This document shows positions 17,457-26,465 of a stretch of 64,000 nucleotides of DNA, in pieces. Made by a program: the position numbers and the translations under genes. The notes under the pieces are model-generated. The model had not been told where the DNA came from, ran no database searches, and saw only the letters and a program-made list of their open reading frames with translations. Positions within the stretch are counted from its first letter, which is position 1. Each line of letters starts with the position of its first letter. This stretch comes from Macrococcoides bohemicum. Its GTDB lineage: Bacteria > Bacillota > Bacilli > Staphylococcales > Staphylococcaceae. The stretch lies in the NCBI RefSeq assembly GCF_042658685.1, contig NZ_JBHSQY010000012.1, one strand, 5' to 3'.

Positions 17457-17936
17457 TTAAATTAACGCAATACCTGTAACGTGTTTCATGATTAATTTGA
17501 GTTCGTCGTTATATAAATAAGCATCAACCATGCCATCGTCGTATAAACGTTTACCGTCTTTAGAAAACTGGAAGTATAGTGTCTTCAATTCAGCTAAAGT
17601 AATTTGCACTTTAGTATCTTCATTCGATAATTCGACTTTTGTTGCATCGCTATCTGGTTCTGCATTAATAATAAATGAATGCATATTCATTAAGAAAGTA
17701 CCTTCTAATAATGCTTGTTTCTTAAATTTCTTTTCAGAAACAAGTGTCGGAGGTTTTGAACCACCTTCTAATATTTCACGGTTCCATTCATAATTATCCT
17801 GGAAGCTTATTTTTTCTTCACCTGAAGATTCACCTTGCAAAAGCGCATCCATTTCAACTTTGCGATCATCAAAGATAAAAGTAGATGGATCTAATGTAAT
17901 ATTGAATTTTACTTTCCCTTTAATCTGTATAATCAT
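17457..17936 (-). CDS. Conserved hypothetical protein of staphylococci
   Basis: A 159-residue soluble, acidic, mostly beta-strand-like protein, beginning MIIQIKGKVKFNITLDPSTFIFDD. I recognise it as a conserved protein located between typA/ylaH and ylaN in staphylococci, but with no assigned domain that I can name. A motif-like NAEW/NYEWNR...PPTL segment sits near residue 48-65. Transcribed opposite to its neighbours, with GGGTGATAGT-type ribosome binding sequence before the ATG. Confidence 0.7.
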   Translation of the reverse strand: MIIQIKGKVKFNITLDPSTFIFDDRKVEMDALLQGESSGEEKISFQDNYEWNREILEGGSKPPTLVSEKKFKKQALLEGTFLMNMHSFIINAEPDSDATKVELSNEDTKVQITLAELKTLYFQFSKDGKRLYDDGMVDAYLYNDELKLIMKHVTGIALI

Positions 17937-17985
17937 ACTATCACCCTTTCATATTTATAATACCATATTCTATTTAAGTAAATGC

Positions 17986-18014
17986 TTGATTTTTAAGGAC
18001 TTGTCATATAGAAT
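17986..18014 (+). promoter_or_regulatory. Promoter of ylaN
   Basis: TTGATT at 17986-17991, 17 bases, TAGAAT at 18009-18014; 38 bases before the ylaN start. Confidence 0.55.
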
Positions 18015-18051
18015 TTTAAAGTATAAGAATAATGAAATGAAGGTGTATGCT

Positions 18052-18327
18052 ATGCGTGACCATTTAGATTACAAACAAAAGGCATATGACCAGCTCAATC
18101 AAGATGCAGAGAAAATTTTGCAGTTGATTAAAGTTCAAATGGACAATTTAACAATGCCACAATGTCCTCTTTATGAAGAGGTGTTAGATACACAAATGTT
18201 CGGTTTAAGTCGTGAAGTAGATTTTGCAACACGTATCGGATTAATTGAAAAAGATGAAGGCAAAAAGATTTTATCTGCTCTCGAGAAAGAACTTTCTAAA
18301 TTACATGATGCCTTCACAAATGTCTAA
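18052..18327 (+). CDS. ylaN: YlaN (DUF1507) iron-homeostasis protein
   Basis: 91 residues, all helical. The central block LIKVQMDNLTMPQCPLYEEV is nearly invariant in the family. YlaN is conserved in bacilli and staphylococci and has been linked to Fur and iron homeostasis, being needed under iron limitation in Bacillus; this is family knowledge. GAAGGTG lies 7 bases before the ATG at 18052; longer in-frame starts upstream lack a ribosome binding site and would cross the promoter. It is followed by a short hairpin and then ftsW. Confidence 0.92.
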   Translation: MRDHLDYKQKAYDQLNQDAEKILQLIKVQMDNLTMPQCPLYEEVLDTQMFGLSREVDFATRIGLIEKDEGKKILSALEKELSKLHDAFTNV

Positions 18328-18352
18328 AGTCTAGAGCGTTTGCTTTAGACTT
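18327..18352 (+). terminator. Weak hairpin between ylaN and ftsW
   Basis: AAGTCTA and TAGACTT arms with a 12-base loop, followed by TAATTTTATTT. It could be a weak terminator; some readthrough into ftsW, which has no clear promoter of its own, is likely. Confidence 0.4.
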
Positions 18353-18377
18353 AATTTTATTTCAGGAGCGGATTCTT

Positions 18378-19565
18378 TTGAAACACATAAGAAATTTTAT
18401 CGAATACATAAAAGATTATACAAAGTACGTGGATTTCCCTCTACTATTGAGTTATGTTTCGCTCGTATTGATAGGTTTAGTGATGATTTACAGTGCGAGT
18501 ATGGTCGCTGCAACGCGTGGGACGTTGACAGGTGGTATACCTAAATCACCAAATTATTTTTATATACGTCAATTAGTGACTATTATTTTAAGTTTTGGAA
18601 TCGTCTTTTTTATGGCATATTTCATGTCCATAAAAATCATTAAAAATAAACGTGTCCAACAATTTTCGATCATTGCGATTATGATTCTATTACTTTTTAC
18701 GCGTTTGTTTGGAATAGAAGTTAATGGTGCAAAAAGTTGGTTGCCTCTTGGTTTCATGCAGTTACAAACTTCTGAATTACTAAAAATTGTTGTAATTATT
18801 TATTTAGCCTATATCTATGATAAGAAAGAAAACCTGGAAAAGATGAGCTGGGATATTATAGCGCCACTTGTTCTGGTAGGTATATGTGCAGGGCTTGTAA
18901 TTATTCAGAATGACTTTGGCTCAACGATGATAATATTAATGATTATCGGATGTATCTTTTTATATTCAGGTATCGCATTTCGTGCCATGATGATTATGGT
19001 TGGTTTAGTAAGTGGGGCTGTTGTACTTATTATGACCGGAATGTTTTTAATCACTGGGAAGCTATTAGCGACGCACCAACAACAACGTTTTGAAGTGCTT
19101 GCAAATCCTTTTAAAGATGAAGAAGGCGCAGGTTATCATTTATCTAACTCTTTAATGGCAATTGGTAATGGAGGGATATTTGGTAAAGGTTTAGGAAATG
19201 GTGTAATGAAGCTGGGGTATCTTCCTGAACCACACACAGACTTTATTTTTGCAGTTATTTCTGAAGAATTAGGGCTCGTTGGTGTTATTATCATTATTTC
19301 ATTATTATTCTTTATCGTATATAAAGGATTTATGTATGCCGCACTTGCAGATACTGTTTTCTATAAGCTTATATGTGTTGGTGTAGCAAGTTATATCGGA
19401 ATTCAGACTTTTATTAATCTTGGAGGTATATCTGGCTTAATTCCATTAACAGGTGTTCCTCTTCCATTTTTAAGCTATGGTGGATCAAGCTTGTTAAGCT
19501 TATCGATAGCGGTTGGATTACTATTAATGGCTGCAAAAGATGTGAAAAAGAAATCATTAGAATAA
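18378..19565 (+). CDS. ftsW: FtsW/RodA family peptidoglycan glycosyltransferase
   Basis: A SEDS polymerase that makes septal glycan strands from lipid II with its partner PBP. 395 residues, about ten membrane helices. The conserved large loop contains QQQRFEVLANPF and the motifs GNGGIFGKGLGNGVMKLGYLP and PHTDFIFAVISEELGL; the C-terminus has PLTGVPLPFLSYGGSSLL. Position between ylaN and pyruvate carboxylase is the ftsW locus of staphylococci. It uses a TTG start with CAGGAG nine bases upstream. Confidence 0.93.
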   Translation: MKHIRNFIEYIKDYTKYVDFPLLLSYVSLVLIGLVMIYSASMVAATRGTLTGGIPKSPNYFYIRQLVTIILSFGIVFFMAYFMSIKIIKNKRVQQFSIIAIMILLLFTRLFGIEVNGAKSWLPLGFMQLQTSELLKIVVIIYLAYIYDKKENLEKMSWDIIAPLVLVGICAGLVIIQNDFGSTMIILMIIGCIFLYSGIAFRAMMIMVGLVSGAVVLIMTGMFLITGKLLATHQQQRFEVLANPFKDEEGAGYHLSNSLMAIGNGGIFGKGLGNGVMKLGYLPEPHTDFIFAVISEELGLVGVIIIISLLFFIVYKGFMYAALADTVFYKLICVGVASYIGIQTFINLGGISGLIPLTGVPLPFLSYGGSSLLSLSIAVGLLLMAAKDVKKKSLE

Positions 19566-19601
19566 TAAAATTTATTCTAAAAAATGAATACGTTTACAAG
19601 T

Positions 19602-19631
19602 ATGCATGTGTCTTCTGACACATGCATTTTT
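19602..19631 (+). terminator. Terminator of ftsW
   Basis: ATGCATGTGTC, loop TTCT, GACACATGCAT, then TTTT; perfect 11-bp stem. Confidence 0.85.
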
Positions 19632-19687
19632 GATTTTAATCACTGATGTAAAGACATTTCATGAGTATAACACATTATAATATTAGT

Positions 19688-19716
19688 ATGACATAAATGA
19701 ATATTTTATGTATAAT
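19688..19716 (+). promoter_or_regulatory. Promoter of pycA
   Basis: ATGACA at 19688-19693 (5/6), 17 bases, TATAAT at 19711-19716 (6/6). Lies 78 bases before the chosen start. The remainder of the 228-base gap holds the ftsW terminator and AT-rich sequence. Confidence 0.65.
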
Positions 19717-19793
19717 ATAACTTAACAATATTAATTCATTAAATGATTGTATATAATATATGTGAAAAGTATAACATAATGAGGAGGAAATGT

Positions 19794-22700
19794 ATGAAAC
19801 GCATTAACAAGTTACTTGTAGCAAATCGTGGGGAAATCGCAATAAGAATTTTCCGCGCAGCAACCGAACTAGAGATACCAACTGTAGCAATTTATTCTAA
19901 AGAAGATAAAGGTTCCCTTCATAGATACAAAGCGGATGAGTCTTATTTAGTTGGTGAGAATATTGGTCCGACTGAAAGTTATCTTCATATCGAACGAATC
20001 ATTGAAATAGCAAAAAAATGTGGTGCTAATGCAATTCATCCTGGTTATGGGTTTTTAAGTGAAAATATGACTTTTGCTGAACGCTGCGCAGAAGAAGATA
20101 TTATCTTTATTGGACCAGAAACGAAACATTTAGATATGTTTGGAGATAAAGTTAAAGCCCGTGCGACAGCAGAAATGGCAGAATTACCGATTATCCCTGG
20201 GACAAGGGATGCTGTTACTTCTTTTAAAGAAGTAAAGCAATTTACAGATTCATATGGTTTCCCTATTATTATTAAAGCTATTTCTGGTGGTGGCGGAAAA
20301 GGAATGAGAATCGTTAACAATCAGGAAGAACTGGAAGAAGCATATCAACGTGCACAGTCTGAGGCATTCAAATCATTTGGTAATGCAGAAGTCTACATAG
20401 AGAAATATATCGATCAGCCAAAACATATTGAAGTACAAATACTTGGCGATATGTATGGTAATTTAGTTCATTTATTTGAACGTGACTGTTCAGTACAGCG
20501 TCGTCATCAAAAGGTGGTTGAAGTTGCGCCTTCTGTTGGTTTAGATGATGATTTAAGAATGCGCATTTGTGAAGCTGCTGTCAAGTTGATGAAAAAAATT
20601 AATTATGTAAACGCAGGAACTGTTGAATTTTTAGTGAGCGGAAATGAATTTTACTTTATAGAAGTTAATCCTCGTGTACAAGTAGAGCATACTATAACTG
20701 AGATGGTAACGGGTGTTGATATTGTCAAAACACAAATATTAATTGCTGATGGTGAGAACATGCATGACGAGCGCATCGCTATGCCTATGCAGAAGGATAT
20801 TATTACGTTAGGTTATGCAATTCAGTGCCGTGTTACGACTGAAGATCCCCTGAATGATTTTATGCCAGACACAGGAACAATTATGGCATATCGCTCTACT
20901 GGAGGTTTTGGTGTGCGTTTAGATGCCGGTGATGGTTTTCAGGGAGCAGAAATATCTCCATATTATGATTCATTACTTGTAAAAATTTCTACACAAGCGA
21001 TTACTTTTAAACAAGCTGAAGAGAAAATGATACGTTCATTAAGAGAAATGCGTATTCGAGGTATTAAAACGAACTTACAGTTTTTAATTAATGTCGTGAA
21101 GCACCCTAAGTTTGTGAGCGGCAATTATACGACAAAATTTATCGATGATACACCAGAACTATTTGAGATTAAAACACCGCGTGACCGTGGTACGAAGACA
21201 TTAGAATATATTGCAAATGTGACTGTGAATGGCTTTCCTGGTGTTGAAAAAAAAGAAAAACCTAGTTTTGAGCCACTATATATCGAAAAAATAGAACCGA
21301 GTTCAGAATCAGGAACTAAACAGTTATTAGATTTGCATGGACCTGAATATGTTAAACAATGGTTGCTTGATCAAAAAGACGTGTTAATTACGGACACTAC
21401 TTTCCGTGACGCACATCAATCATTACTTGCAACACGTGTCCGTACGAAAGATATTTTAGAAGTAGCACCGATGACTAGTCATTATCTTAAGGATAGTTTT
21501 TCTCTCGAGATGTGGGGAGGAGCTACATTCGATGTAGCGTATAATTTCCTGAAAGAAGATCCGTGGCAACGCCTTGAGCGATTACGTAACGCTATACCGA
21601 ATATTTTATTCCAGATGCTACTCCGTGCTTCCAATGCTGTTGGATATAAAAATTATCCGGACAATGTAGTAACAAAATTCGTTGAGGAAAGTGCAAAAGC
21701 TGGAATAGATGTCTTCAGAATATTTGATTCATTAAACTGGTTAGATCAAATGAAAGTGGCCAATGAAGCGGTTCTGAAAGCCGGTAAGATATCTGAAGGT
21801 GCAATTTGTTATACTGGGGATATATTAAATCCAGAACGTTCAAGCATTTATACGCTGGATTATTATAAGAAAATGGCAAAAGCTATGGAGCGTGAAGGAT
21901 TCCATATTTTAGCGATTAAAGATATGGCCGGTCTGCTAAAACCAGAAGCTGCATATGAACTTGTAAGTGAATTAAAAGCAACAGTAAATATACCGATTCA
22001 TTTGCATACACATGATACGAGTGGAAATGGTGTAATGCTCTATTCAAGAGCTATAGAAGCTGGAGTTGACATCGTAGATACAGCACTCGGAGCAATGAGT
22101 GGGTTAACAAGTCAACCAAGTTCCAATACATTATTCTACGGATTAAATGGTAAAACACGTCAAATGAGAGCTGACATTGACGGTATGGAAAAATTATCGC
22201 ATTACTGGGAAGGCGTACGTCACTACTATAAAGACTTTGAAAGTGATATTAAATCTCCACATACAGAAATATACAAACATGAAATGCCTGGTGGTCAATA
22301 CTCTAACTTAGGGATGCAGGCAAAGAGTTTAGGTTTAGGAGATCGTTTTAGTGAAGTTAAAGATATGTATAGACGTGTTAATTTAATGTTTGGTGATATT
22401 GTTAAAGTTACACCGTCATCTAAAGTAGTAGGAGACATGGCCTTATTCATGGTTCAAAATGACTTAGATGAAACGTCAGTAATCGATCGTGGGGCATCAT
22501 TAGATTTTCCGGAATCAGTTGTATCGTTCTTTAAGGGTGAGATTGGCCAACCAGTGAATGGTTTCCCGGAAGCACTTAAGAAAGTAGTACTGAAAGATAT
22601 TGAAAGTATCTATGTTCGTCCTGGTGAATTATTAGCACCGATTGATTTCGATTTGTTACGTAAAGAACTTGAGGAAAAACAGAATAAACAGGTAACAGAA

Positions 22701-23231
22701 CAAGATATTATCAGTTATGCCTTATATCCAAAAGTATATGAACAATACATTACAACAAATGAAAAGTTTGCAAATGTATCGCTACTAGACACACCAACAT
22801 TCTTCTATGGAATGCGTAAAAATGAGAAAGTTGAAATAGCTATTGATGAAGGTAAAACATTGATTGTGAATTTAATCAGTGTAGGACATGTTCATGAAGA
22901 TGGATATAGATGGGTATACTTCGACTTTAATGGTATGAGTCGTAAAGTATACGTTAAAGATACAAACGTTGAACCAAGTCTAGCTACAATTCCTAAAGCA
23001 GATCCAAAAAATAGAAGTCATATCGGAGCACAAATGCCTGGAACAGTCGGTGTCGTAAAAGTAAAAGAAGGTGATATTGTAACTAAAGGCCAATCATTAC
23101 TTATTACTGAAGCGATGAAGATGGAAACGACAATCCAAGCACCATTCTCAGGTACTATTGACAAAGTTTATGTTAATACAGGAGATAGTATACAAACGAC
23201 AGATTTATTAGTGGAAATTTCAGAAGCTTAA
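19794..23231 (+). CDS. pycA: Pyruvate carboxylase
   Basis: The biotin enzyme that carboxylates pyruvate to oxaloacetate, refilling the TCA cycle. About 1145 residues in one chain: biotin carboxylase (about 1-455; ISGGGGKGM ATP-grasp loop, EVNPRVQVEHTITE), carboxyltransferase (DTTFRDAHQSLLATR, HLHTHDTSGN), allosteric/PC-tetramerisation linker, and biotin carrier domain with EAMKMET (biotin-lysine K1109). The open frame extends to 19743, but the ATG at 19794 sits behind GAGGAGG and begins the family's MKRINKLLVANRGEIA. A bidirectional terminator follows. Confidence 0.97.
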   Translation: MKRINKLLVANRGEIAIRIFRAATELEIPTVAIYSKEDKGSLHRYKADESYLVGENIGPTESYLHIERIIEIAKKCGANAIHPGYGFLSENMTFAERCAEEDIIFIGPETKHLDMFGDKVKARATAEMAELPIIPGTRDAVTSFKEVKQFTDSYGFPIIIKAISGGGGKGMRIVNNQEELEEAYQRAQSEAFKSFGNAEVYIEKYIDQPKHIEVQILGDMYGNLVHLFERDCSVQRRHQKVVEVAPSVGLDDDLRMRICEAAVKLMKKINYVNAGTVEFLVSGNEFYFIEVNPRVQVEHTITEMVTGVDIVKTQILIADGENMHDERIAMPMQKDIITLGYAIQCRVTTEDPLNDFMPDTGTIMAYRSTGGFGVRLDAGDGFQGAEISPYYDSLLVKISTQAITFKQAEEKMIRSLREMRIRGIKTNLQFLINVVKHPKFVSGNYTTKFIDDTPELFEIKTPRDRGTKTLEYIANVTVNGFPGVEKKEKPSFEPLYIEKIEPSSESGTKQLLDLHGPEYVKQWLLDQKDVLITDTTFRDAHQSLLATRVRTKDILEVAPMTSHYLKDSFSLEMWGGATFDVAYNFLKEDPWQRLERLRNAIPNILFQMLLRASNAVGYKNYPDNVVTKFVEESAKAGIDVFRIFDSLNWLDQMKVANEAVLKAGKISEGAICYTGDILNPERSSIYTLDYYKKMAKAMEREGFHILAIKDMAGLLKPEAAYELVSELKATVNIPIHLHTHDTSGNGVMLYSRAIEAGVDIVDTALGAMSGLTSQPSSNTLFYGLNGKTRQMRADIDGMEKLSHYWEGVRHYYKDFESDIKSPHTEIYKHEMPGGQYSNLGMQAKSLGLGDRFSEVKDMYRRVNLMFGDIVKVTPSSKVVGDMALFMVQNDLDETSVIDRGASLDFPESVVSFFKGEIGQPVNGFPEALKKVVLKDIESIYVRPGELLAPIDFDLLRKELEEKQNKQVTEQDIISYALYPKVYEQYITTNEKFANVSLLDTPTFFYGMRKNEKVEIAIDEGKTLIVNLISVGHVHEDGYRWVYFDFNGMSRKVYVKDTNVEPSLATIPKADPKNRSHIGAQMPGTVGVVKVKEGDIVTKGQSLLITEAMKMETTIQAPFSGTIDKVYVNTGDSIQTTDLLVEISEA

Positions 23232-23242
23232 AAAATAGCAAA

Positions 23243-23272
23243 AAAAATAACCTGCCACGGCAGGTTATTTTT
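23243..23272. terminator. Bidirectional terminator between pycA and ctaA
   Basis: AAAAATAACCTGCC and GGCAGGTTATTTTT arms with a very tight loop; A and T flanks allow both directions. It ends pycA (+) and ctaA (-). Confidence 0.9.
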
Positions 23273-24173
23273 GCGTTGCACGAGAAATGAGAAGTAAGAA
23301 ATAGCACAGCAACCCAAATAGTAACGTAATAAATAATGCATGTAATAATGCCACATATAAATTTAGCATCGTAAATATTGACAACGCACCTGTCGTTACT
23401 TGTAAACAAATTAATAAAAATGCGATTGAGTATCCGTATTTAATAACACGATACTGACTATAATTTTTTACGGCATGGTAAACAACGTAACTTAACCATA
23501 TAAATAAGATAAAAGCTAGTGTACGGTGACTCATCTGTACCCATTCAAAAAATGTTTCGGGCAAACCGATTTGTCCTTGTTTACAAAGTGGCCAGCTCAG
23601 ACAAGCAAGGCTAGCTTTTTCGTGACGTACAAGGGCGCCACTATAAATTACAATATAAATAAAGCTTGTTAAAGCTATTGTATGTCTTCTTAAATGAGAA
23701 TGTATCACTAATTTTGTAGCGTCGAACTTTTGATCTACTTCAAATATTAATAACGTGAGTAAAAACACAGAGCTGAAACTAATTAATGAAATTCCGAAAT
23801 GTAATGCTAATACAAATCCATTTTGTTGCCAGATTACAGCAGCTGCACCGATTAAAGCTTGTGCAAAAATAAACCCGATACTCATCCAGCATAAAAACTT
23901 TGTTTCTCTTTTATGACCAATATATTTAATGCTTAAAACAACAAGCCATGTTACCGAAATCAAAGCAAGTCCAGATACACCACGATGTGCGAGTTCAATC
24001 AATGTTTCCATAGGAATATGTGTCGGTACAAACTTACCATGACAAAGTGGCCAGCTATTACCACATCCGTCAGCAGAACCCGTCTTTGTTACTAGCGCAC
24101 CACCGATTTGTACAAGGATCATCAGTACGGTCGTAAACAAAGATAACCATTTTAAATTCTTTTCTTTTAACAA
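23265..24173 (-). CDS. ctaA: Haem A synthase
   Basis: Oxidises haem O to haem A for aa3-type oxidases, in the cytoplasmic membrane. 302 residues with eight hydrophobic helices as an internal duplication. Conserved features: VTKTGSADGCGNSWPLCHG after helix 1, ELAHRGVSGL (haem-ligand His and Glu), LVRHEKASLACLSWPLC with paired cysteines in the second half, and QMSHRTLAF. TTG start with GAGGTG and AAGG upstream. Divergent from ctaB across a 253-base shared regulatory region. Confidence 0.95.
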   Translation of the reverse strand: MLKEKNLKWLSLFTTVLMILVQIGGALVTKTGSADGCGNSWPLCHGKFVPTHIPMETLIELAHRGVSGLALISVTWLVVLSIKYIGHKRETKFLCWMSIGFIFAQALIGAAAVIWQQNGFVLALHFGISLISFSSVFLLTLLIFEVDQKFDATKLVIHSHLRRHTIALTSFIYIVIYSGALVRHEKASLACLSWPLCKQGQIGLPETFFEWVQMSHRTLAFILFIWLSYVVYHAVKNYSQYRVIKYGYSIAFLLICLQVTTGALSIFTMLNLYVALLHALFITLLFGLLCYFLLLISRATQK

Positions 24174-24284
24174 ATACCTTCACCTCTAATTATCATTATG
24201 CACGTGAAGTGTAAATGTAAACTTTATTACATCGCGACTTCAGTATATACTTAAAATATAGTATAACAATCTAACCTTAAAGTA

Positions 24285-24396
24285 AATGTGTCACATTCGT
24301 GAATTATTTATAATTGTAGAGAAATAGAAAAATGTCACAATTTAATTTCGAAAATGTATAGAAAATGTGACAGTTTTCATATATTATTGTTATTAT
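24285..24396. promoter_or_regulatory. ctaA-ctaB divergent control region with three TGT(G/C)ACA motifs
   Basis: AATGTG-T-CACATT (24285-24297) is a perfect palindrome; TGTCACA occurs at 24333-24339 and TGTGACA at 24366-24372. The last includes GTGACA (24367-24372), which with TATTAT (24391-24396, 18-base spacer) makes the likely ctaB promoter. Read on the minus strand, the second motif supplies a GTGACA -35 facing ctaA. A redox or respiratory regulator is possible, but some of the repeats may simply be -35 elements. Confidence 0.5.
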
Positions 24397-24426
24397 ATGC
24401 GTTAGTATTGTTAAAGGAGGGCGAAA

Positions 24427-25350
24427 ATGCAAAATGAACAAGTCTTAAAGAGCGTCAAATCGGTCGAACAAACGCGATTGACATTTAAAGATGTCAAAGC
24501 AATTGTCAAACTTGGTCTCGTTCAAGGAAATTTGATACCGACGTTTGCGGGAGCATTTCTTGCTATGATGATGACACAACGTTCATTTTTAAATAGCATT
24601 CCTGAATTATTAACGATGCTTACGGGATCTACACTTATTATGGCAGGAAGTTGTGCATTAAATAATTTTTATGATCAAGATATTGACCGCATTATGCCAA
24701 GTAAACAGGAAAGGCCAAGTGTTACTGGGAAAATTGCTTCTCAATCACTATTCCAGCTAAGTTTATTATTGATGTTCATCGGAGAAGTTTTACTTTTCAT
24801 GATAAATATTGAAACAGGAATAATCGGATTCTTAGGGATATTTGGTTATGTGGTGATGTATTCTGTTTGGTCTAAACGTCATTTAGTGTCAAATACTATA
24901 ATAGGTAGTTTTCCAGGAGCGATTCCACCACTTGTGGGTTGGGCTGCAATTGATCCTAATCTTTCAAAGGTAGCATGGATGTTATTCGTCATTATGTTTA
25001 TTTGGCAACCGGCACATTTTTATGCGCTGGCTATAAAACGTAAAGAAGAATATGCTATGGCGGGGATACCGATGTTGCCATCTGTTAAAGGTTTTGAAAG
25101 AACTAGACTTGGAATGCTTTTCTGGGTTGCTTTACTTCTTCCAACACCATTTTTAATGGATGAACTAGGAACTATTTTTATAGTACTTGCTACAATCTTA
25201 AATCTAGGTTGGCTTTTGCTTGCTGTATCAGGGTTTAAGTCAAATGTTAAAGAAAACAGATGGGCAATGACAATGTTTATTTATTCTTTAAACTATTTGA
25301 TGATCTTTTTTGTTATGATAGTAGTAGTTACATTAATTCAAATGATTTGA
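24427..25350 (+). CDS. ctaB: Haem O synthase (protohaem IX farnesyltransferase)
   Basis: A UbiA-family membrane prenyltransferase adding farnesyl to protohaem. 307 residues, about eight membrane helices. The first Asp-rich motif is NNFYDQDIDRIM (about 93-104) and YSVWSKR with its GSFPGAIPPLVGW region is the haem O synthase hallmark. AAAGGAGGG precedes the ATG. Only 31 bases separate it from ctaC with no terminator, so it likely heads ctaBCDEF. Confidence 0.95.
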   Translation: MQNEQVLKSVKSVEQTRLTFKDVKAIVKLGLVQGNLIPTFAGAFLAMMMTQRSFLNSIPELLTMLTGSTLIMAGSCALNNFYDQDIDRIMPSKQERPSVTGKIASQSLFQLSLLLMFIGEVLLFMINIETGIIGFLGIFGYVVMYSVWSKRHLVSNTIIGSFPGAIPPLVGWAAIDPNLSKVAWMLFVIMFIWQPAHFYALAIKRKEEYAMAGIPMLPSVKGFERTRLGMLFWVALLLPTPFLMDELGTIFIVLATILNLGWLLLAVSGFKSNVKENRWAMTMFIYSLNYLMIFFVMIVVVTLIQMI

Positions 25351-25381
25351 TTATGAATGGTGAAAGAGGGGTTAGAATTTA

Positions 25382-26443
25382 ATGAAAAACAAATTTAAGA
25401 ATGTAAAGTTGATGGGCTTAATTTCATTATTATTAATGACTTTAGCTGGTTGTGGTGAACCACATTTATCAGCTTTACGTCCAGCAGGGGAAGTTGCAAA
25501 AGATCAATTCAACTTAATGATGTTAGCGGTTTACATCATGCTATTTGTTATTGCAGTTGTTGTCGTTATTTTCGTTTTAGCAGTTGTAAAATTCAGACGT
25601 AGTAAAGTTGGAGAGAATTTTGTACCGAAAGATGTGCACGGTAATCATAAGTTAGAGATTATCTGGACAACTATTCCAATTCTTTTATTAATAATTTTAG
25701 CAATTCCAACAGTTATGCTAACTTTTAAATTAGCTGATACGAAAGCTATGGATAAAGTAGATGCAAAAGGAAAAAATAAAGAAATCGTAGTCAATGTAAC
25801 TGCAAATCTTTACTGGTGGGAATTTGAATATCCAAACCAAAAGATTGTGACAAGCCAAGAACTTGTTGTACCGACGGATACAAAAGTTTATTTCAAATTA
25901 CATTCAGCAGATGTTAAACACTCATTCTGGATTCCAGCAGTTGGTGGTAAGATGGATACGAATGTTGAGAACATCAATAAATTCTATTTAGTATTTGATG
26001 GTGATAAAGCTAAAGATGCTAAAAATATGTTCTATGGTAAATGTGCAGAGTTATGTGGACCTTCACATGCATTGATGGACTTTAAAGTTAAAACAATGTC
26101 TAAAGATGATTTTAAAACTTGGGTATCTAAAATGCAGGATGTGAAAAAACCTGTGGCAACAACTGATGCTAAACAAGGTGAAGAAGTATTTAAACAATCT
26201 TGTCTAGGCTGTCACGCGGTAACGCCAACTGGTAAAGGAGCAAAAGGTCCTAACTTAACAACTTTCGGAGAAAGAACAACAGTTGCTGGCGTTTTAGAAC
26301 ATAACGAAGAAAACTTAAAAAAATGGATTAAGGATCCTGAAAAATACAAACCAGGAAATAAAATGACTGGGGCGTATAAAGTATCTGATTCAGACATCGA
26401 TGCATTAACTAAATACTTAATGGAACGAAAAGTTGAAGAGTAA
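25382..26443 (+). CDS. ctaC: Cytochrome c oxidase (caa3-type) subunit II with fused cytochrome c domain
   Basis: Accepts electrons through a covalently bound haem c and the CuA centre. 353 residues: lipoprotein signal with lipobox LAGC (C24), two membrane helices, CuA cupredoxin domain with CAELCGPSH (C221, E223, C225, H229), then a C-terminal cytochrome c domain with CLGCH (C274, C277, H278) and a later Met ligand candidate in NKMTGAY. The fusion defines the caa3 class, as in Bacillus CtaC. S. aureus has quinol oxidases only, so this gene separates the organism from it. Confidence 0.95.
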   Translation: MKNKFKNVKLMGLISLLLMTLAGCGEPHLSALRPAGEVAKDQFNLMMLAVYIMLFVIAVVVVIFVLAVVKFRRSKVGENFVPKDVHGNHKLEIIWTTIPILLLIILAIPTVMLTFKLADTKAMDKVDAKGKNKEIVVNVTANLYWWEFEYPNQKIVTSQELVVPTDTKVYFKLHSADVKHSFWIPAVGGKMDTNVENINKFYLVFDGDKAKDAKNMFYGKCAELCGPSHALMDFKVKTMSKDDFKTWVSKMQDVKKPVATTDAKQGEEVFKQSCLGCHAVTPTGKGAKGPNLTTFGERTTVAGVLEHNEENLKKWIKDPEKYKPGNKMTGAYKVSDSDIDALTKYLMERKVEE

Positions 26444-26465
26444 TAAATAAAGGGAGGTTACACAA

